Below, piece after piece: positions 52,349 through 62,353 of a stretch of 64,000 nt of DNA. The position numbers and the translations under genes are program-made. Under the pieces are notes generated by a model. The model was given only the letters and a program-made list of their open reading frames with translations, was not told the DNA's origin and ran no database searches. Origin of the DNA: Glutamicibacter sp. B1 (GTDB lineage Bacteria; Actinomycetota; Actinomycetes; Actinomycetales; Micrococcaceae); the NCBI RefSeq assembly GCF_039602135.1, contig NZ_CP125942.1, positions 2,542,001 through 2,606,000 on the forward strand, in the 5' to 3' direction. Position 1 is the stretch's first letter. Each line of letters begins with the position of its first letter.

Positions 52349-52984
52349 TTAGCCTTGAACCGCTAGGTAGGCCAAGATCTGAAGTTCTGTAGACAGATCA
52401 ACCCTGCGCAGGTTCATACCAGTTGGAACTTTCAGTGGCTTAGGAGCGAAGGACAGTACTGAACGCACCGACAGGTCCGCTAATGAGTCAACCAAGTCTT
52501 GGGCGGCATCGCCCGGGACCGCGAGCACCGCGATATTGATTTCTTCGCGGGCCACCACCGTGGCGAGTTCGCTGATGGGTTCAACACGTAGTGCACCAAC
52601 GGGCTCACCGATGAGAGCTGGGTCCACGTCCAAGATGGCTTTGACGTTAAAACCACGTGAGGTGAATCCGGCGTAACCGCTGAGCGCGCGTCCGAGGTTA
52701 CCGGCGCCGAGGATGGCGACTTTCCAGTCTTGGTTCAGGCCTAGGGTTCTGCTGATGTGTTCGGCTAATTCACGCACAACATAGCCGACGCCCCGGGTGC
52801 CGTAGGAGCCAAGCCATGAAAGGTCTTTGCGTAGAATCGATGGGTTCACGCCGGCTTCTTTAGCCAGCACTCCGGAACTAGTGCGCTCTAAGCCTTGAGC
52901 TTCTAAAGCATTTAAAGCACGCAAATACTGTGTGAGTCGAGCCAATGTGGCTTCAGGCAGGACACGAGCTTCAAGCTCAGACAT
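52349..52984 (-). CDS. rex: Redox-sensing transcriptional repressor Rex
   Basis: 211-residue Rex. The N-terminal winged helix has LERTSSGVLAKEAGVNPSILRKDLSWLG then YGTRGVGY. The Rossmann domain has AILGAGNLGRAL at about 90 and IAVLAVPGDAAQDLVD. Rex binds DNA when NADH/NAD+ is low and represses respiratory and fermentative genes. The glutaredoxin-like gene lies 67 bp upstream on the same strand; the hemA gene often linked to rex is not next to it here. Confidence 0.95.
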   Translation of the reverse strand: MSELEARVLPEATLARLTQYLRALNALEAQGLERTSSGVLAKEAGVNPSILRKDLSWLGSYGTRGVGYVVRELAEHISRTLGLNQDWKVAILGAGNLGRALSGYAGFTSRGFNVKAILDVDPALIGEPVGALRVEPISELATVVAREEINIAVLAVPGDAAQDLVDSLADLSVRSVLSFAPKPLKVPTGMNLRRVDLSTELQILAYLAVQG

Positions 52985-53051
52985 CTTGATTCTCCTGCAC
53001 TTTCCAATGGGCTACTCGAGCACAACACATCGTCATTCTTTACTGCTGCGG

Positions 53052-53297
53052 TTAGTTGCTCAGCAGACGTTCTAGCCGTTGCGGATCGATGGTCCAGAAA
53101 TCTCGAACCTGCCCATCGATAAACAACACTGGCACTTCCTCGTGGTGTTTGCTCAGAAGTTCTGGATGCTCGTCAATATCAAGTTCCGAAAATTCCATGT
53201 TCAAGCGGCTCGTTACCTCAGCAACCGTCGCTCTTGCAGCATGACAAAGATGACAATCTTTACGAACTAACAGCTGAATCTGATGCAATGTACTCAC
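53052..53297 (-). CDS. Glutaredoxin-like protein
   Basis: 81-residue thioredoxin-fold protein with redox motif C15-HL-C18 (VRKDCHLCHAAR) and the cis-Pro segment EVPVLFIDGQVRDFW. It probably works as a small thiol-disulfide oxidoreductase. The GTG start lacks a clear ribosome site and has GATTAT six bases upstream, so it may be leaderless. Likely co-transcribed with rex. Confidence 0.85.
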   Translation of the reverse strand: MSTLHQIQLLVRKDCHLCHAARATVAEVTSRLNMEFSELDIDEHPELLSKHHEEVPVLFIDGQVRDFWTIDPQRLERLLSN

Positions 53298-53359
53298 CTG
53301 ACTATAATCTCACGAGCCGTAACCTCACTTGAACTTTACGATGAAATAAACTGGATCAA

Positions 53360-54166
53360 ATGCCTTCCATCGATAACAACACCTCGCCGGCCTCGACACA
53401 GGCTCAAGGAACCGTTGCCGCCTTTTTTGACGTGGACAACACCCTGGTGCGTGGTGCTTCACTGTATTTGCTCGCGCGAAAGCTTCATGAACATCGCTTC
53501 TTTCAGTTCCGAGAGATCCTCTGGTTCGCGTTAAAGCAATTGCGCTTCGCCGCGCGCGGTGAACATTTGGGAGATATCCATCAGATTCGAGACCGCGCCT
53601 TGATGATGGTGCGTGGCATCCCGGTTGCCGATATTGAACAAATCGGCAATGAAATCTATGACGAATACATTGAACCGAAGCTGTGGTCCGGAACGGTGGC
53701 CATTGCCCGGCAACATTTACGTGTGGGTCGGGAGGTATGGCTGGTCACGGCCACTCCCCTAGAAGTGGCGAATGTCATTTCAAATCGTCTCGAACTTTCC
53801 GGCGCATTAGGCACTGTGGTGGAAAGCCGGGATGGTTTATACACCGGAGCGTTGGCCAGTCCCATCTTGCATGCCGCTGAAAAAGCGCAGGCAGTAAGGT
53901 CGCTGGCCAAAGACCGCGGGATCTCTCTCTCGCGTTCCTGGGCGTACTCGGATTCTTATAACGACGTTCCCCTGCTCGAAGCAGTTGGTCACCCGGTCTG
54001 CATTAATCCAGACGCGCGTCTACGTTCCTACGCCAAGCGTCGTGGCTGGCAGGTTTATGACTTCCGCACCGGCCAACGCGCCGCAAAATTCGGTCTACGG
54101 GCCGCTGGCGTGTTTGGAGCCTTGTGGGCTGCTAGACGCTCAATTCTGCGCCGTTCCGGCTCCTAG
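53360..54166 (+). CDS. HAD-IB family hydrolase (SerB-like)
   Basis: 268-residue HAD phosphatase. Motif I is FFDVDNTLVRGAS at about 22, motif II VTATPLEVANVIS, then LAKDRGISLSRSWAYSDSYNDVPLLEAVGHPVCINPD containing motif IV (given in part: AYSDSYNDVPLL). It resembles the SerB1-type actinobacterial proteins encoded near proC and bS22 in mycobacteria. Substrate unknown. Confidence 0.9.
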   Translation: MPSIDNNTSPASTQAQGTVAAFFDVDNTLVRGASLYLLARKLHEHRFFQFREILWFALKQLRFAARGEHLGDIHQIRDRALMMVRGIPVADIEQIGNEIYDEYIEPKLWSGTVAIARQHLRVGREVWLVTATPLEVANVISNRLELSGALGTVVESRDGLYTGALASPILHAAEKAQAVRSLAKDRGISLSRSWAYSDSYNDVPLLEAVGHPVCINPDARLRSYAKRRGWQVYDFRTGQRAAKFGLRAAGVFGALWAARRSILRRSGS

Positions 54167-54193
54167 CGGGCCGTACAAGGTCGTAGGGATAAA

Positions 54194-54242
54194 GCAATCG
54201 CCACCGTTTGCAGGTGAACTGCGAATCGGTGGCGATGATTGC
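54194..54242. terminator. Terminator between HAD and bS22 genes
   Basis: Left arm GCAATC-GCCACCGTTTGCAG and right arm CTGCGAATCGGTGGC-GATGATTGC pair with one bulge and one mismatch; between convergent genes. Confidence 0.75.
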
Positions 54243-54268
54243 CTAGCGGCAACGTGCTCGAAGTATAT

Positions 54269-54367
54269 TTACTTCTTATTGCGACGCTGGTGGCGAGTCT
54301 TACGAAGCAATTTGCGGTGCTTCTTCTTGGACATACGCTTGCGGCGCTTCTTGATAACAGAGCCCAT
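54269..54367 (-). CDS. Small ribosomal subunit protein bS22
   Basis: 32-residue, extremely basic peptide beginning [20 protein letters not shown] and ending in NKK. It corresponds to the actinobacterial bS22 (AURKAIP1/COX24-like) protein first seen in mycobacterial 30S structures, where it sits near the decoding region. AGGAA precedes the ATG. The neighbouring BldC-like gene and nearby proC reproduce the mycobacterial gene order (Rv0500-Rv0500A-Rv0500B). Confidence 0.9.
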   Translation of the reverse strand: MGSVIKKRRKRMSKKKHRKLLRKTRHQRRNKK

Positions 54368-54506
54368 AATGGTTCCTCACAAACTAATTAAATGCGTCAA
54401 CCTTAAGCTTCCGCTTGCACTAAAGCAAGAGGGCAAGGTTGACCGGACGTTAAACGTTCCTTAATAGATTACCCGCTTTTCGGCCATGCTCTGACCATCG
54501 CGCGGA

Positions 54507-54731
54507 CTATCGACCGTATGAACCGGTACCGTGCTGCGGATCAATGGCCGCAGCGCTGAGGTAAGATTCCACAGCGTTCTCTGGAACGCGATAGGAGCGG
54601 CCGAACTGAACGGCAGGCAGATCGCCTGCGTGAATCAGCCGATAAACCGTCATTTTGGAAACACGCATCATGTCAGCCACTTCGGCCACCGTCATGAAAC
54701 GGGCTCCTGCAAAATTCTGTTTATCCGTCAT
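54507..54731 (-). CDS. Excisionase-fold (BldC-like) DNA-binding protein
   Basis: 74-residue MerR/excisionase-type HTH: FMTVAEVADMMRVSKMTVYRLIHAG, then LPAVQFGRSYRVPENAVESYL (each over consecutive positions from residue 12). No integrase is near, so this is the chromosomal actinobacterial family related to Rv0500A and BldC, not a phage excisionase. It probably acts as a transcriptional regulator; targets unknown. Adjacent to bS22 on the same strand. Confidence 0.88.
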   Translation of the reverse strand: MTDKQNFAGARFMTVAEVADMMRVSKMTVYRLIHAGDLPAVQFGRSYRVPENAVESYLSAAAIDPQHGTGSYGR

Positions 54732-54922
54732 GCGGGATATTCTCCTGACGCTGATCTCTATTTCGTCGCGTTACTAGCGAAGGTGAACTTACACGACTTT
54801 GGATCAACATCGGCGATCTGGTTCACGTTCGCTTTGTCCTAGTCTAATCGCACTTTAGTAACTTTTGCATCACGAAACACTTCAGGACTCTTCAGAATCA
54901 GAACTTTGTTGCTTAAACGAGA

Positions 54923-54970
54923 CAATCCGCACGCCAAACCTCAACTCAATGAGGCACGACGTACGGATTG
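54923..54970 (-). terminator. Possible terminator of gdhA
   Basis: CAATCCGCACG and CGTACGGATTG can pair around a long interior (one mismatch), 17 bp after the gdhA stop. No T-run is obvious. Confidence 0.45.
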
Positions 54971-54986
54971 AGACGCGAACTATTTC

Positions 54987-56457
<1,471 letters not shown>

Positions 56458-56521
56458 TATGGTCGTAACGTAAATCACTGACCATATTGCCTGACCGTGT
56501 CCGCGTCAGTTGAACAATTGG

Positions 56522-56962
56522 CTAACGACGTCGTCCAAAACGAGGAAGCCGCTCCAAGAATTCTTGCGCACGACCAGTAACTTGCTCCAGCCCTCGCCCA
56601 ACGCTTCGACTGATTTGCTGGGCGGTCGGGTTGGCAGGGGAAACTTGAGCACTCGAATTCGAAGTCTGAACATCGATCTGCTCGTCACTCTCTGGGGCCG
56701 GCACTAAATCGGCGCACCAATGTACGAGATCTTCCAAAGCCGCAGTGTCAATGCTGTAGATACGGCGTTGGCCGGCGGCCGCCATGCTGACCAGCTGCGC
56801 TTCACGCAACACCTTTAAATGCTTTGAGACCGTAGGCTGAGAAATCTCCAGTTCAGTCACCAGAGTGCCTACGGCTTTAGGCTCATTCTTGAGCGCTTCG
56901 ATTATCTTGCGACGGGTTGGCTCTGCCAACGCCGAAAAAACTTCATCAATTGCCACATACAT
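56522..56962 (-). CDS. ArsR-family transcriptional regulator
   Basis: 146 residues. Winged HTH at about 5-85: VFSALAEPTRRKIIEALKN, then VTELEISQPTVSKHLKVLREAQLV and a wing with GQRRIYSI. No obvious metal-binding Cys pair, so it is probably not a classical arsenic or zinc sensor. A 55-residue Gln/Ser-rich C-terminal extension ends in a basic LPRFGRRR. The start is uncertain (ATG 56962 or GTG six bases later). Targets unknown. Confidence 0.85.
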   Translation of the reverse strand: MYVAIDEVFSALAEPTRRKIIEALKNEPKAVGTLVTELEISQPTVSKHLKVLREAQLVSMAAAGQRRIYSIDTAALEDLVHWCADLVPAPESDEQIDVQTSNSSAQVSPANPTAQQISRSVGRGLEQVTGRAQEFLERLPRFGRRR

Positions 56963-57057
56963 AACCCTAACGGCATATGACCATCTGGCCATTGATTACG
57001 TGGCCCGTTCCGTCATGAAATTCAACCGTCGAGTAATTTCGGCTGACTTATCTGCGC

Positions 57058-58260
57058 TTAGTCAAACCATGGGTCAAGACCGAAGAGTGGAAAGACTTCC
57101 TTACGTGTAGCAATTATCGTTCGGTCTACAGGGTCAGCAGGGTCATAACCAACTTCCCAATTGCGCCACCACAGTTGCGCGTCTTCACCCATCAGATACG
57201 GCATAGCCCGGCCGTAGCGCTCAAGAACGTATCGGCGAAAAGTCTCGGGCACATACGTGCGAAGAGGTACAGGCTTTCCGGCGACGATGGCTGTTAGATG
57301 AGTCCAAGTTCGCGGCACCACAGCGGTGACGTTATATCCACCACCACCGGTGGCAAGCCATCGTCCTTCGCACAAGTCGTCAGCCAGTTGGGCGATATCG
57401 AGTGCGACCTGGCGCTGCGCATCAACCGATAACTTCAAATTGGTCATGTCATCATCTCGATGGGCATCACAACCATGCTGAGACACAATAATTTCTGGTT
57501 TGAAGGCATGAACCAATTGCGGAACTATCGCATGGAAGGCACGCATCCATCCCGAATCCCCGGTCATCGCAGGCAAAGCAACATTCACTGCGCTGCCCTG
57601 GGCATTCTGTCCGCCAATTTCATTGGCAAATCCCGTTCCCGGGAACAGGGATAGCCCGGACTCATGCAATGAAATCGTCAGGACTCGTTCGTCATCCCAA
57701 AAAATAGATTCGGTGCCATCCCCATGGTGAGCGTCAACGTCAATGTAGACCACCCGTTGAGCACCGTTATCCAGCATGCGCCGGATCGCGGCGGCCGCGT
57801 CATTGTAAATGCAGAAGCCGCTCGCCTTTTTCTTGGCGGCATGGTGCATGCCACCGGCAAAGTTCACTGCCCGTACTGTGCTCTGATCCATAATGGCTTG
57901 GGCCGCGATCACCGAACCGCCAACGATGCGACTAGCCGCGTCGTGCATTCCAGCAAACACTGGATCATCTTCGGTGCCAAGACCGTATTCTTCAGCTATG
58001 AGTGATGGATCATCACTAACACGCCGCACCTGATCGATGTAGTCCTGCTCGTGAACTGTCCTAAGTACTGCATCGCTGGCAATCTCGGGCACATGCATGC
58101 TCACGTTGTCGGCGCTCAGTACTCCCAGTTCTGAGCTGAGCCGATGCGTCAGTTCAAGTCGGGAAGGGTGCATGGGATGCCAGTCGCTGAATTTATATTT
58201 CAGATACTCTTCATCCCACATGACCATCGTTGGTCGTGGGGCCTGTTGTGGATCTAACAC
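57058..58260 (-). CDS. acuC: AcuC-type class I/II deacetylase
   Basis: 400-residue zinc-dependent deacetylase of the histone deacetylase superfamily. It has NFAGGMHHAAKKKASGFCIYN in two parts (tandem active-site His), VVYIDVDAHHGDGTESIFW (zinc Asp/His), IVSQHGCDAHRDDDMTN (second zinc Asp) and ATGGGGYN (catalytic Tyr region). AcuC family members deacetylate acetyl-CoA synthetase and other proteins. The GTG start is six bases after TAGCCT without a ribosome site, so it may be leaderless. Confidence 0.92.
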   Translation of the reverse strand: MLDPQQAPRPTMVMWDEEYLKYKFSDWHPMHPSRLELTHRLSSELGVLSADNVSMHVPEIASDAVLRTVHEQDYIDQVRRVSDDPSLIAEEYGLGTEDDPVFAGMHDAASRIVGGSVIAAQAIMDQSTVRAVNFAGGMHHAAKKKASGFCIYNDAAAAIRRMLDNGAQRVVYIDVDAHHGDGTESIFWDDERVLTISLHESGLSLFPGTGFANEIGGQNAQGSAVNVALPAMTGDSGWMRAFHAIVPQLVHAFKPEIIVSQHGCDAHRDDDMTNLKLSVDAQRQVALDIAQLADDLCEGRWLATGGGGYNVTAVVPRTWTHLTAIVAGKPVPLRTYVPETFRRYVLERYGRAMPYLMGEDAQLWWRNWEVGYDPADPVDRTIIATRKEVFPLFGLDPWFD

Positions 58261-58434
58261 TTTTTCAGGCTACCCGATAGTGATGCAACTCATGAATTCG
58301 TGGTTCATTTGACGACGTAGCGATTCTCTAAAGTCAGAAGGCAAGCGTTTGGCGCCCGAAACGCGTAAATTACTAGGAGGACTTCAACTTCCACCCTTGT
58401 TATCCACTTGTCCCGAAGAAACAGCGAGTTACAG

Positions 58435-59868
58435 ATGAGCACTGCCAGTGATCTAGGCCCTCGGGCCCAGGCAGCTGAACTGCGCGAACGACGTCGTAAA
58501 AGATGGCTAAAGTTCCGCATGTCCATTGCTGACTTCACAGTGCGCTCCCCCGCACGCTTAACCCTCGGCGTGTTCGTTCTGGCCATCACGATCTTCACGT
58601 CATTGCTCGCTGCCCCGTTTTCCTCGGCGTCGGGAGACGCCACGCCACTGCACGATGCACTGTTTACGGCAGTATCCGCCGTCTGCGTCACTGGTCTCAC
58701 AACGGTTTCGACCGCTGCCCATTGGTCATTCCTCGGACAATTGATCATGCTTATTGCAACTTTCATGGGCGGTTTGGGCATTCTGACCTTGGCATCCATC
58801 ATGTCGCTGGCAGTCTCTCGAAAGCTTGGCGTTCGTGCCAAGCTCATGGCTCAAAAGTCCATGGATAGTTCCGGGGCTTCCGCGCTGGGCGAGGTTAGTT
58901 CGCTGTTGCGCATTGTCATCCTGACCGCCATCAGTCTTCAGGGGCTTATCGCGCTTTTGCTCATCCCCCGCTTCTACATCTTGGGCGAAAGCGTCCTGTC
59001 ATCCATATGGCACGGTATCTTTTACGCGGTGTCAGCATTCAACAATGCTGGTTTCACCCCGCACTCCGATGGCCTGGTTCCCTATGAAACTGACCTGTGG
59101 ATCCTCATCCCTTTGATGGGCGGAGTTTTTATTGGCTCTTTGGGTTTCCCGGTGATCATGGTCCTGTTGGCCCATAAGTTCAACGTCAAGAAATGGAACC
59201 TGCATACCAAGCTGACCATGCTGGTCACCACGATCTTGCTCTTCGCTGGAGCCTTCTTATGGCTCGTTTTTGAATGGTCTAACCCACGGACTCTGGGTGA
59301 GATGTCCGTGAGCGACAAGATCATACATGCGTTATTCGCTTCGACGATGACACGTTCTGGCGGCTTCAATCTTGTTGATCAGAACGATATTCATCAGGTC
59401 ACGGTCTTGCTGACCGACGCTCTCATGTTCGCAGGTGGCGGTTCGGCTTCGACCGCTGGCGGTATCAAGGTCACCACCATCGCCGTGATGTTCTTGGCCA
59501 TCCTGGCAGAGGTTCGAGGCGATACCGACGTGAAGGCTTTTGGACGCCAGATTCCCCAAGGCACCATGCGTGTTGCGATCTCTGTGGTCGCCATGGGTGC
59601 TTCCCTCGTCATGGTGGCTACTGGTGCCTTGGTCACCATCGATGAATCGGTGGGATTCTCTCGGGCACTTTTTGAATCCATCTCAGCATTCGCCACCGTG
59701 GGTTTGAGCTCCGGCGTTTCTCAGGAGATGCCTCCTGCAGGTAAATATGTACTTAGTGTTCTCATGTTTGCCGGTCGTATCGGCAGTATTACCCTAGCCA
59801 GCGCATTGACCATGCGACACCGTAATTCACTATTCAAACTTCCAGAAGAAAGGCCACTCATTGGCTGA
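58435..59868 (+). CDS. trkH: TrkH/KtrB-family potassium transporter
   Basis: 477-residue membrane protein with the four-fold pore repeat of Trk/Ktr: selectivity-filter segments around SAVCVTGLTTVST, SAFNNAGFTPHSD, TMTRSGGFNLVD and SAFATVGLSSGVS. It takes up K+ across the membrane and is gated by the RCK protein encoded next. ATG at 58435 is preferred; an in-frame TTG lies 27 bases upstream with no ribosome site. Confidence 0.93.
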   Translation: MSTASDLGPRAQAAELRERRRKRWLKFRMSIADFTVRSPARLTLGVFVLAITIFTSLLAAPFSSASGDATPLHDALFTAVSAVCVTGLTTVSTAAHWSFLGQLIMLIATFMGGLGILTLASIMSLAVSRKLGVRAKLMAQKSMDSSGASALGEVSSLLRIVILTAISLQGLIALLLIPRFYILGESVLSSIWHGIFYAVSAFNNAGFTPHSDGLVPYETDLWILIPLMGGVFIGSLGFPVIMVLLAHKFNVKKWNLHTKLTMLVTTILLFAGAFLWLVFEWSNPRTLGEMSVSDKIIHALFASTMTRSGGFNLVDQNDIHQVTVLLTDALMFAGGGSASTAGGIKVTTIAVMFLAILAEVRGDTDVKAFGRQIPQGTMRVAISVVAMGASLVMVATGALVTIDESVGFSRALFESISAFATVGLSSGVSQEMPPAGKYVLSVLMFAGRIGSITLASALTMRHRNSLFKLPEERPLIG

Positions 59869-60532
59869 CAAGAATATTGATCACAATGCCCCAGTCCTGG
59901 TCATTGGTCTGGGTCGGTTCGGTGCCTCGGTGGCTGAAACACTAGTCAAGCAGGGACGAGAAGTCCTAGCCATTGAGCGTAGCCCCGAATTGGTTCAGCA
60001 ATGGGCTAGCACCCTAACCCACGTCGTAGCGGCCGATGCTACGAACATTGATGCTCTGCGTCAGCTCGGTGCTCAGGAGTTCTCTTCTGCTGTTGTTGGT
60101 GTGGGTACCTCGATCGAGTCTTCCGTGCTGATCACGGTGAATCTTGTGGATCTTGGCATTGAGCACTTGTGGGTCAAGGCCATCACTCCCTCGCATGGCA
60201 AGATCTTGACCCGCATCGGTGCCAATCACGTGATTTATCCCGAGGCTGATGCCGGTGTGCGTGCTGCGCACCTAGTTGGCGGACGCATGCTGGACTTCAT
60301 TGAATTTGATGACGGATTCGCCATCGTCAAAATGTATCCACCCAAGGAAACCCAGGGGTTCACGCTGGCCCAGTCCCAGGTCCGTTCAAAGTATGGCGTG
60401 ACCATCGTTGGTGTGAAGTCTCCCGGTGAAGATTTCACCTATGCAGTGCCTGACACCATCGTGACTCGTCGAGACGTTTTGATCGTTTCGGGGCACGTGG
60501 ATCTCCTCGAGCGTTTTGCCGCTCGGCCCTAA
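59861..60532 (+). CDS. trkA: TrkA/KtrA-family potassium channel regulator
   Basis: 223-residue cytoplasmic RCK protein. TrkA-N Rossmann motif VIGLGRFGASVAETL at about 14, with AIERSPELVQQW and VAADATNIDALRQLG, then a TrkA-C domain ending in RRDVLIVSGHVDLLERF. It binds NAD(H) or ATP and gates the pore. The TTG start, seven bases after AAAGG, overlaps the trkH stop by 8 bp, so the pair is translationally coupled. Confidence 0.93.
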   Translation: MADKNIDHNAPVLVIGLGRFGASVAETLVKQGREVLAIERSPELVQQWASTLTHVVAADATNIDALRQLGAQEFSSAVVGVGTSIESSVLITVNLVDLGIEHLWVKAITPSHGKILTRIGANHVIYPEADAGVRAAHLVGGRMLDFIEFDDGFAIVKMYPPKETQGFTLAQSQVRSKYGVTIVGVKSPGEDFTYAVPDTIVTRRDVLIVSGHVDLLERFAARP

Positions 60533-60548
60533 TTTCTGCACAAAAGAC

Positions 60549-60598
60549 AATCGTGGTCGGTACCCCTTCGTTCAAGAAGTGGGTACCGACCACGATTT
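60549..60598. terminator. Terminator between trkA and proC
   Basis: ACAATCGTGGTCGGTACCC pairs with GGGTACCGACCACGATTTT around a 14-base loop, between convergent genes. Confidence 0.88.
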
Positions 60599-60622
60599 TC
60601 TAGTTAATTGCGTTGAGAGGCT

Positions 60623-61465
60623 CTAGCCAAGCTCTTCGCTCAACTGTGCTGCCCGGGCGGCAGCTGCCTGCGTGCCGGCAGCGATGATCTTCGGAATGCC
60701 CTGCTCGTCGAAGGTCTTGATGGCCTGTTCTGTGGTCCCCTTAGGGCTCGTGACGGCCTTACGCAGCTCGCCTGGGACAGCCTGTGGGTCAGAGAGCATT
60801 TTGCCCGCACCCGCGACGGTAGCCCGAGCTAGGTCAATGGCCAGCTTTTCGTCCAAGCCCATGGCCACACCAGCATTAGCCATCGCTTCAGCCAGGTAGA
60901 AGGCATAGGCCGGTCCTGAACCGGAGATCGCTGACAGAGCGTTCTGCTGGTCTTCATCGATGACGTGGACGTCGCCGGAGCCAGAAAGCAGCTCGGTCAC
61001 CAGCTTGGTCTGTTCTTCGCTGACGCTTTGTGCCGGGCTCAAGCCAACAACTCCAGCGCCAACCATCAACGGGGTGTTCGGCATGGAACGAATGACCGGC
61101 TGGTTAGCAGGCAGGTGTGACTGCATACTGTCGAGGGTGATGGCTGCTGCGACAGACACAACCACCTTATCCGGGCTCAATGCGCCGGAGATCTCATCGC
61201 AGAGATCAGTGATCCCCACCGGCTTTACGCCAAGGAAGATGATGTCTGTTTGTGCGACCGCTTTGGCGTTGGCTTCAGCATCTTGATCGCTGACCAGTAC
61301 GTTGATACCAAGTTCGCGAAGCTCCGCAGCACGCTTGTCACTACGCAGAGTTGCAGTGATCAGCTTGGGGTCATGACCCGAAGCGACAATGCCACGAAGG
61401 ATGGCACCGTTCATTGAACCGGCACCGAGGAAGGACAGTTTCAGGTTTTTTGTTGCTTCACTCAT
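60623..61465 (-). CDS. proC: Pyrroline-5-carboxylate reductase ProC
   Basis: 280-residue enzyme, last step of proline synthesis (P5C to proline with NAD(P)H). N-terminal FLGAGSMNGAILRGIV at about 13, VIRSMPNTPLMVGAGVVGLS, and the signature ALSAISGSGPAYAFYLAEAM at about 170. It follows the sugar-phosphate isomerase by 4 bp, as in mycobacteria. Confidence 0.95.
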   Translation of the reverse strand: MSEATKNLKLSFLGAGSMNGAILRGIVASGHDPKLITATLRSDKRAAELRELGINVLVSDQDAEANAKAVAQTDIIFLGVKPVGITDLCDEISGALSPDKVVVSVAAAITLDSMQSHLPANQPVIRSMPNTPLMVGAGVVGLSPAQSVSEEQTKLVTELLSGSGDVHVIDEDQQNALSAISGSGPAYAFYLAEAMANAGVAMGLDEKLAIDLARATVAGAGKMLSDPQAVPGELRKAVTSPKGTTEQAIKTFDEQGIPKIIAAGTQAAAARAAQLSEELG

Positions 61466-61469
61466 AAGT

Positions 61470-62294
61470 TCATTGTTTCATTGGATCGCGCTCAGGGCTG
61501 GTAGATAAGTGCTCTCGTGCAAATTCGAGGGTCTTTCCCAGCCATTCTTCTTTCTGGCCCGCGTTTTTGGCCTTTCGCGTGGAAACTTCCACGGCCATGG
61601 TTCCCTTCCAGGCAACATCACGTAAATATTGCAAGGATTCGGCCACCCGCTGGGTTCCCAAACCGGGTACGAGGTGTTCGTCTTTTCCGTTATCCAAACC
61701 ATCGCACAGGTGTACGTGTGCCAGTCGATCACCTAGATCTTCGACCGCCTGCCGAGAATCCATGTTGGCGATGGCCGCATGGGAGAAGTCCCAGGTCACG
61801 TGTTGGTATGACTCAGGAACCGGGTTCCAGTGTGGAAGATACATCTTGGCTTCACGGCCTCGAGCACGCCACGGATACATGTTTTCTACGGCAATTTTCA
61901 TACCGGTGGTATCGATGAGGCGTTGCACGCCCTCACCAAATCCTTCAGCGTAAGAGCCTTGCCATCTAAAGGGCGGGTGTGCCACAACAACGCTAGCACC
62001 CACAGCTTGTGCAAGGATCACCGAACGCTCAACTTTTGCCCATGCAGAACCCCAGACTTGCTGGGTGAGCAACAAGGTTGGTGCGTGAATAGCCATGATG
62101 GGCAGTTGGTACTTGTCCATCAATTCTTTGAGTGCACCTGCCGACTGACTCGCAGCATTTCCGGTCACTAAAACTTCGATACCGTCGTATCCAACGTCTT
62201 TGGCCATTGCGAAGGCATCATGAACGCTCAGCGGATAAACTGATGCGCTGGATAAGGTGACCGGCACCTTATAAGAACTCTTCTGGTCTTCCAT
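61470..62294 (-). CDS. Sugar phosphate isomerase/epimerase-like TIM-barrel protein
   Basis: 274 residues of the xylose-isomerase-like (AP endonuclease 2) fold: DVGYDGIEVLVTGNA, IMAIHAPTLLL, VVVAHPPFRWQGSY, KIAVENMYPWR, TWDFSHAAIANMD and HVHLCDGLDNGKDEHLVPG in order, giving His/Glu/Asp metal ligands. The substrate is unknown. ATG at 62294 follows GGAGG. It lies in a conserved actinobacterial block Ppx-isomerase-proC. Confidence 0.85.
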   Translation of the reverse strand: MEDQKSSYKVPVTLSSASVYPLSVHDAFAMAKDVGYDGIEVLVTGNAASQSAGALKELMDKYQLPIMAIHAPTLLLTQQVWGSAWAKVERSVILAQAVGASVVVAHPPFRWQGSYAEGFGEGVQRLIDTTGMKIAVENMYPWRARGREAKMYLPHWNPVPESYQHVTWDFSHAAIANMDSRQAVEDLGDRLAHVHLCDGLDNGKDEHLVPGLGTQRVAESLQYLRDVAWKGTMAVEVSTRKAKNAGQKEEWLGKTLEFAREHLSTSPERDPMKQ

Positions 62295-62353
62295 GCCTTG
62301 CCTCCTGTTACCGCGACCCATCTTCAGCGGGACACCTGTATCACCGAGAAAGT

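Noticed and set aside
53298..53359. Search for a Rex operator near rex and the glutaredoxin gene
   Set aside because: No TTGTGA-N6-TCACAA type sequence is present in this gap or in the rex-glutaredoxin spacer.
54507..54731. Phage or plasmid excisionase
   Set aside because: No integrase, attachment repeat or phage gene is nearby, and the gene lies in a conserved chromosomal block with bS22.
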